DNA of 21,610 nt from a virus. Below the pieces are notes generated by a model, which worked only from the letters and a program-made list of their open reading frames with translations, was not told the origin of the DNA and made no database searches. Position 1 is the stretch's first letter. Each line of letters opens with the position of its first letter. The stretch lies in the IMG/VR virus record IMGVR_UViG_3300020555_000006, positions 1 to 21,610 of that record, one strand, 5' to 3'. A program made the translations under genes and the position numbers. Below, piece after piece: positions 1 through 6,549 of this stretch.

Positions 1-504
1 GGTATCTGCAATCCCATGTACAGAAGTGGTGTCCGAAGAGTGTGTTGAAACAGCAGTGTCTGCATATGTCTTTGTAGCTAGCTCTGCAGTGTCTGCAATG
101 CCGTGAATAGAGGTTGTATCTGAGCTGTGTGTGGAAACTGAAGTATCTGCATAAGTCTTTGTAGCAAGTTCGGCGGTATCTGTAATGCCATGAACAGAAG
201 TCGTATCTGAAGAGTGCGTAGACACTGCAGTATCAGCATACGTTTTTGTAGCAAGTGCCGCTGTGTCTGCAATGCCGTGAACGTCTAGAGTGTCTGATGA
301 GTGATTAAAAACTGATGTAGAAACTGCTGAAGCAGCTGCAGTATCTGCGTATGACTTTGTAGCAAGGTCAGCTGTATCCGTAATACCGTGCACAGACGTT
401 GTATCTGAGCTATGGGTGCTTACAGCGGTGTCTGCATATGTCTTTGTGGCAAGTGCTGATGTATCCGCAATTCCATGAACGGAGGTTGTGTCTGAGTTAT
501 GTGT
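1..504 (-). repeat. Tandem 87-bp coding repeats in the tail fibre gene
   Basis: Five full copies and one partial copy of a 29-residue (87-base) unit lie at fibre residues 129-157, 158-194, 195-223, 224-252, 253-281 and 282 onward. The second copy is lengthened by eight residues (AAASAVST region). Copies differ at silent positions and at a few residues (IADT/ITDT, TAEL/TADL/TAAL). They are therefore diverged protein repeats rather than a recent exact duplication. The regular period fits a trimeric fibre shaft, which is inference. Confidence 0.9.
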
Positions 505-888
505 TCCTATTTCAGTGGTTACATATTCCTGTGTAGCTAGTGTTCCTGTTGCATCTGGCAGAGACAGTGTTCTATCTGCTGTAGGGTCTACTACTTGTAA
601 TGCAGTTTCAAAATCATTTGCAGTTGCGCCTTCAAACAGAATGCCAACACCAGTTCCAAGGGAGACTGTTCCAGTAAATGTTGGGTTAGCAATCGTAGCG
701 TAGAGGCTAGATGCAGCTGCTGGAGTTAGTGTGATGTAAGGTAGAGAAGCCCAAACTGTAAGCCCGTCTCCAACTTTAAGCTTTTTACTGTCAGTTTCTA
801 CGCCAACTTCACCTTCAAGAAGAATTGGGTTTGATGCGGTCCACTCAGCCGCAGTTCCTCTGCGTAGTAGAATATTAACAACTGCCAT
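1..888 (-). CDS. Tail fibre protein with tandem repeats, C-terminus beyond the window
   Basis: This is the N-terminal 296 residues of a tail fibre or receptor-binding protein; the frame stays open to base 1. The ATG shares one base with the TAA of the preceding gene (TAATG). Residues 8-50 (RRGTAAEW, then LKVGDGLTVW) resemble the N-terminal domain of phage major tropism determinant-type fibres. Residues 68-118 hold a PTFTGTVSL...DPTADRT.SLPDATGT module that also occurs in the fibre gene at 1178-2542. From residue 129 to the window edge there are about six copies of a 29-residue unit with the core HSSDTTSVHGI and ATKTYADT. Fibres of this sort attach the virion to the host surface. The receptor cannot be read from the sequence. 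Fibre assignment is firm; the distal domain is not visible. Confidence 0.85.
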   Translation of the reverse strand, partial: MAVVNILLRRGTAAEWTASNPILLEGEVGVETDSKKLKVGDGLTVWASLPYITLTPAAASSLYATIANPTFTGTVSLGTGVGILFEGATANDFETALQVVDPTADRTLSLPDATGTLATQEYVTTEIGTHNSDTTSVHGIADTSALATKTYADTAVSTHSSDTTSVHGITDTADLATKSYADTAAASAVSTSVFNHSSDTLDVHGIADTAALATKTYADTAVSTHSSDTTSVHGITDTAELATKTYADTSVSTHSSDTTSIHGIADTAELATKTYADTAVSTHSSDTTSVHGIADT

Positions 889-1172
889 TACGAAACTCCT
901 CCGTCATAAGACCCTGTGTAAGACCCCTCAAATGTAGAGGATGGGAAGCCACCAAATACATTTGGAGTTCCACCGTAGAAAGAGGCTGGTCTTCCACCAT
1001 CTACGTTAAGTTGTCCAGAGCCACCAGTACCGACAATGTCAATCCAAAGTGTGCCATCGTATATTCTTAACTTTAATGTTGTAGTGTCAAAGTATAGGTC
1101 ACCTGCACGTTGGCCAACAGGCTCGCTGCTCTTAGCCAGTACGTTTAAGGGTACTAATGCCTTTGTACTCAT
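888..1172 (-). CDS. Small tail-fibre-associated protein
   Basis: A 94-residue protein. Its first half contains GQRAGDLYFDTTTLKLRIYDGTLW, a pattern also found near the N-terminus of the neighbouring fibre (GQVYYNTVANEMRVYNGTIW at 1178-2542). Such segments are common at the start of phage fibre and baseplate proteins. The second half is Gly/Ser/Tyr/Phe-rich (FYGG, VFGG, SYTGSYDGG), low in complexity and probably flexible. It lies five bases after the larger fibre gene and overlaps the next fibre start by one base, so it belongs to the fibre cluster. It could be a fibre linker, a chaperone or a short decoration; the sequence does not decide. Confidence 0.65.
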   Translation of the reverse strand: MSTKALVPLNVLAKSSEPVGQRAGDLYFDTTTLKLRIYDGTLWIDIVGTGGSGQLNVDGGRPASFYGGTPNVFGGFPSSTFEGSYTGSYDGGVS

Positions 1173-1177
1173 TTATA

Positions 1178-2542
1178 TTACCCGATTACAACGACTCTGT
1201 ATGCGTTAGCTGTCGGTGCAGATGCAAAGAGGAGGGTGATAGTGGATGTTGTGGCTCGTATGTTGTCTACCATAACCTCTTCTCCAGTTGATACTTCATA
1301 TACTTGAACGTGAACATCTAGTGTGCCTAGGTTGTGAGTTACTGTGTATGAGGTAGCTGATGTAGAAAGGGTTGTTGAGTACTTTCTGGCTACTACGGCT
1401 GCATCAACAGAAATGGTGTTCGTTCCAACAGTGATGCCGTTTCCAGCGCCAATTGCAAACCCGTTAGCATCTGTTGCGGCACCTGAGTTCGCGGCAAGTT
1501 TGATGGATGCGCCACCAGCAGCTGTTTGCAAACCACCTGTAGAAAGGGGAGCAAAGGTGAAGTTAGTTCCTGTAAGAAGAACGCCGTTAGAGGCTGTGTA
1601 GGTTCCAGCACCTGAGAACTGCGCAAAAGTAAGAGCAGTAGTGCCTAGCGTAATAGCGTCATCGGTGTTTAATACCCAACCACTATTTCCGTTTACTGTA
1701 CCTTCGCTAACAAAGGTAAAGAGACCAGCAGTTACTTCAGAGCTTACGTTTGCGTCTGGAGCACGGTCTGGGGTTCCTGAAGCCTTAACTACATAAATAC
1801 CATTTTCAGAACCAGTTGATTGATTCTTAACAAGAATGCGGTCACCAGTAGCAAGAGTTACTCCGTCAAGAGTATCTCCATTTTCAAGGTCTGTAGATAA
1901 AGTTACTGATGTAGTTGTAGCTGCACGAACTGATGCCTTAACATCAAGGCCTTGTGCAACAGAGTCAACGTAGTTCTTAGTTGCAGCATCTTGTGCACTT
2001 ACTGGGTCTGCTACGTTTGTAATTAACTGGCCATTCATTGTGAATGAGCTAGTTGGTGCTGTTAAATCTGTTACCTTGTTTGTGGTAAGGATTACTGTTC
2101 CGCTAGCATCAGGAAGAGTAATTGTGCGGTCAGCGGTTGGGTCAGTTGCAGTAAGCGTGGTTTCGTTACCGTTTGCTGTAGAACCTTCAAATACGATTGT
2201 AGAGTCCAACGAAACCGTACCTGTAAAGGTTGGGTCAGCAAGAGGAGCTTTAAGGTCAAGCTGCCCTTGAATCCCAGAGGTTACGCCATCTACGTAGTTA
2301 AGCTCTGTAGTGGTAAGTGTTGCGCCATCAAGGATGTTAAGTTCTGCGGCATCTGCGGTTACGCCGTTAAGTCCAACAGCTTCCCAGATAGTACCGTTGT
2401 AGACACGCATTTCATTAGCAACGGTGTTGTAGTAAACCTGGCCTGTTACAGGACTTGCTGGGTCAGTAGCTAAGTTTTGTATACGAGCATTTTGAAGCTC
2501 GTTCTTGACTAAGTCAATTGATGTTAAAAATTTACGTGCCAT
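1178..2542 (-). CDS. Tail fibre protein (454 aa)
   Basis: A tail fibre or side-fibre protein. The start at 2542 (MARKFLTSID) is preferred because AAGGAG lies nine bases upstream; an open frame extends to 2587 but overlaps the previous gene. Early residues carry the GQVYYNTVANEMRVYNGTIW segment and an ELNILDGATLTTTELNYVDG repeat typical of phage fibres. A PTFTGTVSL...DPTADRTITLPDASGT module is shared with the fibre at 1-888. The middle (GDRILVKNQSTGSENGIYVV, then WVLNTDD) matches a domain frequent in phage fibres. The C-terminus (YTVTHNLGTLDVHVQVYE to YRVVVIG) is the HNL-type beta domain also present in the 106-residue protein just upstream. It is a structural virion protein, probably involved in host contact. 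Confidence 0.85.
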   Translation of the reverse strand: MARKFLTSIDLVKNELQNARIQNLATDPASPVTGQVYYNTVANEMRVYNGTIWEAVGLNGVTADAAELNILDGATLTTTELNYVDGVTSGIQGQLDLKAPLADPTFTGTVSLDSTIVFEGSTANGNETTLTATDPTADRTITLPDASGTVILTTNKVTDLTAPTSSFTMNGQLITNVADPVSAQDAATKNYVDSVAQGLDVKASVRAATTTSVTLSTDLENGDTLDGVTLATGDRILVKNQSTGSENGIYVVKASGTPDRAPDANVSSEVTAGLFTFVSEGTVNGNSGWVLNTDDAITLGTTALTFAQFSGAGTYTASNGVLLTGTNFTFAPLSTGGLQTAAGGASIKLAANSGAATDANGFAIGAGNGITVGTNTISVDAAVVARKYSTTLSTSATSYTVTHNLGTLDVHVQVYEVSTGEEVMVDNIRATTSTITLLFASAPTANAYRVVVIG

Positions 2543-2555
2543 TATTTGTGTCTCC

Positions 2556-2876
2556 TTAGGACAAGTACGCTTTTCCGCTAAATGCACCAGTAAAAGTAAG
2601 AGTTAACGAATCACTGTTTGTATACTCAATCTCTCCTTCGCAGATAGCGCCAGACGAATCGGCAACTGTCACGTTAGGGAGAAAGTTTAAGTTATGATTT
2701 ATGACCCAAATATTAGACGAGATACTCTGGACATGAGTATATGCGAGAGTTTGAGCTGTAGGTCCCCCAACTATTACTGGATTTATTCCAGAGATACTTC
2801 CTGGGGATGGGGCAGCAATTAGGATAACGTCTTGATTTGTCCCTGCGGAATCTCCTGGGCGAACGTATTGGGTCAT
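2556..2876 (-). CDS. Small tail protein with HNL-type C-terminal domain
   Basis: A 106-residue protein whose ATG overlaps the TGA of the upstream adaptor gene (ATGA), so translation is probably coupled. Residues about 55-106 (WVINHNLNFLPNVTVADSSG to FSGKAYLS) form a beta-rich domain seen at the C-termini of many phage fibre proteins. A diverged copy ends the next fibre gene. The N-terminal half is rich in Gly, Pro, Ala and Ile and has no recognised domain. It probably belongs to the tail tip or to the fibre attachment site. Its exact position in the virion cannot be told from sequence. Confidence 0.7.
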   Translation of the reverse strand: MTQYVRPGDSAGTNQDVILIAAPSPGSISGINPVIVGGPTAQTLAYTHVQSISSNIWVINHNLNFLPNVTVADSSGAICEGEIEYTNSDSLTLTFTGAFSGKAYLS

Positions 2877-3934
2877 TGAGTCACCTGCGCAGTTACAAAG
2901 ATTTTTCCAGTAACGTAGGTGTGAACCAATCCGTTTGAGTCAGTTAGCTGTACATCGTAATAGCAGACCCCAGGAAGCTTCTTTGTCTGTGTAGCAGTTA
3001 GGTCTAGCTGCAGTGTACGCAACCCAGTCCCATCTACAGCTCCTACATTTGGGTAGGAGGTTGCAAAAGATGCAAGTAGGATTGGGCTATTTGGAGCAGG
3101 ACGAATCTCTGATTTAGCAACATAGTTATTGACCTCAAACCCAAACTGAATTTGCACTGAGTAGCTGTCTCCAGTGTAGACGTACAGGTCTTGAGTAAAC
3201 GCAGAGGTCAGTTTCTTTATACCGCCGTAGGTAGGTATTGGTATGTAAACGCGTTCCTTTGGTTCTCTGTCGTCTATCTCTTGAGGTACATAAATTGGTA
3301 CGTAATGGTTTGTGGTCTTAGAGATACGACGTAGACTAAACACATCAATCTTGTACAACCCAATACCAAGCTGTGAACACAGCTCTCTGTACTGGGTTTT
3401 ACGAACTTCAATCATTTGCATCAACTGACGGTAACGTTCAGAACGAGGAATCTGAACTCCGTCAGGAGCTGTAATATCAATGTCAAAGGATGCATCTGTA
3501 GCAAGAGTGTAAAGAGCTAAGGTAGAAGCCCAAACAAGTACGGGATATTCTTCCAACGTAGGCAGAGTTGTAATGGATACAGGACGACCATAAGAGTCTA
3601 CGTGGTTAGCAGTATGCTGTTGAAAAGCTGTAGTAACAAACTGTTCAATTTCAGCACTTGTAAAGTAACGATAATAATTTCCAGCAACAACAATTAACCG
3701 ACCTGAGATAGGAGCGGTATCAAAAACAATATATCCAGTTGCTTCTTCAACTTCTACGGTTGTAGAAACATCTACACCATTAACCGTAATAATTAAGTTA
3801 ATACCATCAAGAGGAGAGTACGGAACTAAGTAACGTGTTGAGGTTCCATCAGCTGTTGTTTGGTAAACAAATGATTTAGGGAAGTCACCAAGCTCGGACC
3901 GTAAACGGCCTGCCAAACTGGTAAGAATAGCCAC
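2873..3934 (-). CDS. Probable head-tail adaptor/tail protein
   Basis: A 353-residue protein if translation starts at the GTG at 3934, which has GGAGG four bases upstream. A TTG at 3961 would add nine residues but has no good ribosome site. It is the first gene after the strong terminator and lies between the head genes and the fibres. The N-terminal part is a beta region (YLVPYSPLDGINLIITVNG). A helical section follows (EYPVLVWASTLALYTLATD, then RQLMQMIEVRKTQYRELCSQ) resembling the helices of phage head-tail connector proteins. The last 110 residues are beta-rich (DLYVYTGDSYSVQIQF; VCYYDVQLTDSNG), like the ligand-type beta-sandwich of baseplate upper proteins. The adaptor role rests on position and fold impression; a tail tip protein is the main alternative. 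Confidence 0.6.
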   Translation of the reverse strand: MAILTSLAGRLRSELGDFPKSFVYQTTADGTSTRYLVPYSPLDGINLIITVNGVDVSTTVEVEEATGYIVFDTAPISGRLIVVAGNYYRYFTSAEIEQFVTTAFQQHTANHVDSYGRPVSITTLPTLEEYPVLVWASTLALYTLATDASFDIDITAPDGVQIPRSERYRQLMQMIEVRKTQYRELCSQLGIGLYKIDVFSLRRISKTTNHYVPIYVPQEIDDREPKERVYIPIPTYGGIKKLTSAFTQDLYVYTGDSYSVQIQFGFEVNNYVAKSEIRPAPNSPILLASFATSYPNVGAVDGTGLRTLQLDLTATQTKKLPGVCYYDVQLTDSNGLVHTYVTGKIFVTAQVTQ

Positions 3935-3989
3935 GTAACCTCCAAAAGCTGTATGAAGCAATCATCTCAAAAATAACCTAATAAAAAAG

Positions 3990-4037
3990 GTCCAACCCCC
4001 AACTGGGAGGAGGGCGGGAACCAGTTGAGGGTCGGAC
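3990..4037 (-). terminator. Strong intrinsic terminator after the head genes
   Basis: Arms at 4021-4037 and 3990-4006 form a 17-base-pair stem around a 14-base loop. In leftward RNA the stem is fully paired, with two G-U wobbles, and CUUUUUU follows directly. Read rightward, the same two positions would be A-C mismatches, so the element is built for leftward transcription. It sits 15 bases past the stop of the 4052-4423 gene and separates capsid genes from adaptor and fibre genes. Confidence 0.9.
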
Positions 4038-4051
4038 TACTTTTTGACGGC

Positions 4052-4423
4052 TTAGTTAGGCCGCCAAATATATCCGAGCTCTTCTAGGTAGTTAGCAAGA
4101 TGACCAGGCACTCGGTACTTAACTCCAGCTTTAAAACTGTAGTGGTTTCCTACTCCGTATGTCATCTCGTCAATATCTGTAATTGTGCGAATAACTACTG
4201 AGTCGTTCGCTGTTGTAACTCCGATGTTCTCAATCTCGTCTAAAACAAGCGGAGCATCTGGTTTCTTTGGGTCAAAGACGTTGTTCTCTAAACTCTCCGC
4301 CTCAACCTGTGCCGCAATTGAAATTTCATCTTTGCGGTCTTGTATTGCTTTTGCGTTTTTCTTTGCTGCAGTTTCTGCTGCACGTCCTGTCGCATCTAAT
4401 GGACTTGTTGGTGTGTTTGCCAC
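4052..4423 (-). CDS. Small head protein following the capsid gene
   Basis: A 123-residue protein starting with GTG at 4423, with AGGAG about nine bases upstream. The N-terminal 50 residues are Ala/Lys/Glu-rich and probably helical. The C-terminal part ends in YSFKAGVKYRVPGHLANYLE, then LGYIWR. This pattern of a basic beta hairpin and a 'VP..LA..L...GY' helix is often seen in small phage proteins encoded next to the capsid gene. It may be a head-completion, decoration or neck protein. It lies between the hairpin after the capsid gene (4462-4492) and the terminator at 3990-4037, so it is the last gene of the head transcript. No specific function is recognised. Confidence 0.65.
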   Translation of the reverse strand: MANTPTSPLDATGRAAETAAKKNAKAIQDRKDEISIAAQVEAESLENNVFDPKKPDAPLVLDEIENIGVTTANDSVVIRTITDIDEMTYGVGNHYSFKAGVKYRVPGHLANYLEELGYIWRPN

Positions 4424-4461
4424 GGTGTATTTCTCCTATGTTAGTTTGTGATTAATGATGG

Positions 4462-4492
4462 CTGGGGACCCAGGAAGGAGTAGGGTCCCCAG
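4462..4492 (-). terminator. Hairpin after the major capsid gene, without U-tract
   Basis: A perfect 10-base-pair inverted repeat (CTGGGGACCC at 4462-4471, GGGTCCCCAG at 4483-4492) with an 11-base loop lies 19 bases past the capsid stop codon. No T-run follows in the leftward sense. It could be a partial terminator or an mRNA-stabilising 3' hairpin that keeps capsid mRNA more abundant than downstream mRNA; both readings are inference. Confidence 0.75.
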
Positions 4493-4510
4493 ACATCGGT
4501 AAAGCGAGTC

Positions 4511-5641
4511 TTAGTTTGTGTAAACCTTGACGATAGCCTGGTCGGTGATAACACCAAGACCCCAGATTGCGTACCATGCAAGAGCGTGCTCACGACCGAA
4601 GTCAAGAACGCCACCGTCACGTAGTTCAACTGGAAGGCTGATTGCGTGACCAAATGCGTTGTCACCAATCATGATTGATTCGTAAACATCTGCTGAGTTA
4701 CCTGTAGCTGAAGTTAGGTAACCCTTTTCAGCTGTGTAATCTGCAGACTCTGGGTTTCCACCTGAGCCTGGAGCAGTGTTAGAAGACACAGGGATGCTAC
4801 CTGCTGATGCTGGTGCACCAACAAGTGATGATGTGGTGTATGAACCACCAGCAGCAAGCTTCTTAATCTGTGTTGTTTCAATGAAAACTACGTCGTATAG
4901 ACGACCGATTTCACCGAGCATGAAGTTACCTGGAGCAGCGTACTTTGTGACTTCAATGAACTCTGGGTTAGAGCGAAGGTCACGAGACTGCTTTGGGTGT
5001 ACGAACTGTACGTATGTCTCACCTAAGCGAGGGATGTTCTTACCAGCAAGGGTAAGAGCTGCATCCTTGATTGCGCCTGTTGTTAGCTTGTGGTTTCCAT
5101 CAAGCTGTGAGATTGCTGTAGCAGCTGTTCCTTCATCGTAGTTAGTGAAAGCGCCACCTGTGATGCCTGAGCGGTCATAACCAAATACTGCAGAAGTTGC
5201 TGCAGAAAGTGTGTTACGTGCTTGTACATCTAGGTACTGTGCCATGTGACGACCTAGAAGACGTGAGGCTGAAGCCATTACGTCATCAAATGATGCATTC
5301 AAAAGTAGTTCAGAAACTGCTACTGCGTAGCCGTGTTCTGCAACTGTGATTGCAATCTGCTCTGCTGTGAGAGCGTTAGTTGTCATACGGACACCTTCAG
5401 TAAGAGGTGATGGGTCTACTGCGAAGTTCTTGTAACGAAGGAAGTTCACGCGAAGACCAGGTGCAACACCTAGTTCAGTCTTCTTTACTGCGAACTGTTC
5501 AAAACGAAGAATTGGCATTGCCTGGAACAAAATTTCTTTTGACCAGATTGTTTGAATTGCCTGGTTCAAAGATGAGTTTGAACCAGAGTAAGCTGTTGGA
5601 GCACTCGCTAGTTGCGAGGAGCCTGTAATTGCACTTGCCAT
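4511..5641 (-). CDS. Major capsid protein, N4-gp56 family
   Basis: A 376-residue protein with the layout of the N4-gp56 family of major capsid proteins. It has an N-terminal section IWSKEILFQAMPILRFEQFA followed by GLRVNFLRYKNF, LTEGVRMTTNAL and ITVAEHGYAVAVSELL. A helical stretch comes next (RLLGRHMAQYLDVQARNTL), then VQFVHPKQSRDLRSNPEF and GEIGRLYDVVFIETTQI. The C-terminal part (IMIGDNAFGHAISLP to LAWYAIWGLGVI) is also typical. It forms the icosahedral shell on the scaffold encoded just upstream. It sits in the usual portal, scaffold, capsid order and is followed by a 10-base-pair hairpin. No separate prohead protease of a known phage family is found between portal and capsid. Confidence 0.93.
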   Translation of the reverse strand: MASAITGSSQLASAPTAYSGSNSSLNQAIQTIWSKEILFQAMPILRFEQFAVKKTELGVAPGLRVNFLRYKNFAVDPSPLTEGVRMTTNALTAEQIAITVAEHGYAVAVSELLLNASFDDVMASASRLLGRHMAQYLDVQARNTLSAATSAVFGYDRSGITGGAFTNYDEGTAATAISQLDGNHKLTTGAIKDAALTLAGKNIPRLGETYVQFVHPKQSRDLRSNPEFIEVTKYAAPGNFMLGEIGRLYDVVFIETTQIKKLAAGGSYTTSSLVGAPASAGSIPVSSNTAPGSGGNPESADYTAEKGYLTSATGNSADVYESIMIGDNAFGHAISLPVELRDGGVLDFGREHALAWYAIWGLGVITDQAIVKVYTN

Positions 5642-5678
5642 TTAGGTCAAGTCCTTTCAGTAGTTGGTTGGTGGGGGA

Positions 5679-6428
5679 TTAACCGAACAGTCCCTGACCA
5701 CGGTTGCTGGCTGCAGTGCCAAGAAGCTTGGCTCTTTGTTTCGCATAATCTGCCAATGACATATCCCTGATTGAATCAGGCGTGTACGAAGTGTTTTCCG
5801 AATTGTTATCCAGGGGTCCTGATGCAGGCGCTGTAACTCTTGCGCCTACCATTTGTTGCTTTGCAGATTGCATTGCTGCTTGAGCAGATTGCAAAATACT
5901 TTGTGACTTCTCACGCAATAGCGTGATACTTGCCTCAACCTCGTCTTGCGTATTACCGTTAACAAGGTCAATGAGCTCAGGAACAATGTTGTCACGTTCC
6001 TGCTCTACACGAGTTGCGCGGTAATTTGTAAGGTGGTTGAGTTCTTGTTCTTTGTGTAGAAGAGCAAAAGCTTTTTCTCTTTCAAGACGTTCGTTCTCTA
6101 ACTGAGCCTGAAATTCTTGCTCCTTCTTAGCGAGGAGTTCCTTGGCAGAAAGTTCTTCTTCTTCCCTGGACTTTTTAGCTTGCTCTTCTAGCTCACGTAC
6201 AGACTGCTCGTGAGCAGCTTTACGTGCGGCTTCGTCTTCTTGTGCTTTCTTCAAAGCTTCAAGTTCCTTAGCCATCTTTTCCATTTGAGGATACAGCTTA
6301 GATTTTTCTTGCGCACGAGCCTTTGCGACGTCGTCTGCAGTAAAAACCTGTTCCACTGGTTCACTCACTTCTTGAGCGACAGCTGCTGCTGCAGTTGCTG
6401 CTTCAAATACTTCTTGATTATCGGCCAT
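5679..6428 (-). CDS. Capsid scaffold protein
   Basis: A 249-residue, highly charged protein located between portal and capsid genes, where scaffolds usually lie. Residues about 33-160 are an almost unbroken coiled coil rich in Glu, Lys, Ala and Gln (KLYPQMEKMAKELEALKKAQ, then ELLAKKEQEFQAQLENERLE). A shorter helix with Gln/Ala follows (SILQSAQAAMQSAKQQM). The C-terminus has a short basic segment (LADYAKQRAKLLG), as in scaffolds whose tail binds the capsid protein. AGGTGA upstream of the ATG serves as ribosome site. It would guide prohead assembly and then leave the shell. The assignment rests on composition, coiled coil and position, and is good but not motif-based. Confidence 0.82.
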   Translation of the reverse strand: MADNQEVFEAATAAAAVAQEVSEPVEQVFTADDVAKARAQEKSKLYPQMEKMAKELEALKKAQEDEAARKAAHEQSVRELEEQAKKSREEEELSAKELLAKKEQEFQAQLENERLEREKAFALLHKEQELNHLTNYRATRVEQERDNIVPELIDLVNGNTQDEVEASITLLREKSQSILQSAQAAMQSAKQQMVGARVTAPASGPLDNNSENTSYTPDSIRDMSLADYAKQRAKLLGTAASNRGQGLFG

Positions 6429-6549
6429 TATTAATCACCTGTTTTTCTTGTGTCGTTGTCCGTATGCCTTGCGGCGTATCACGTTGGGGTTTAACAAGAC
6501 AATTTCATACCATTTAGGATAAAAAATCTCGTTATATTGTTATTTATTT
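6429..6549 (-). other. Intergenic gap between portal and scaffold genes
   Basis: A 121-base gap, the longest without a gene in this tightly packed region. It is AT-rich near the portal stop and holds TATCCT (a TANNNT match in the leftward sense) without a convincing -35 box. I see no open frame and no solid terminator. An internal promoter for scaffold and capsid is possible but unproven. Confidence 0.4.

Noticed and set aside
1-504. Regular repeats as a CRISPR array
   Set aside because: The repeats are contiguous without unique spacers, keep an open frame, and encode a fibre shaft.
4776-5141. Rightward open frame inside the capsid gene
   Set aside because: Antisense to a clear N4-gp56 capsid gene; no recognisable domain.
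6462-6479. Hairpin with TTGC loop in the portal-scaffold gap
   Set aside because: In the leftward RNA only three base pairs close the loop before mismatches. It pairs better in the rightward sense, where no gene needs it.
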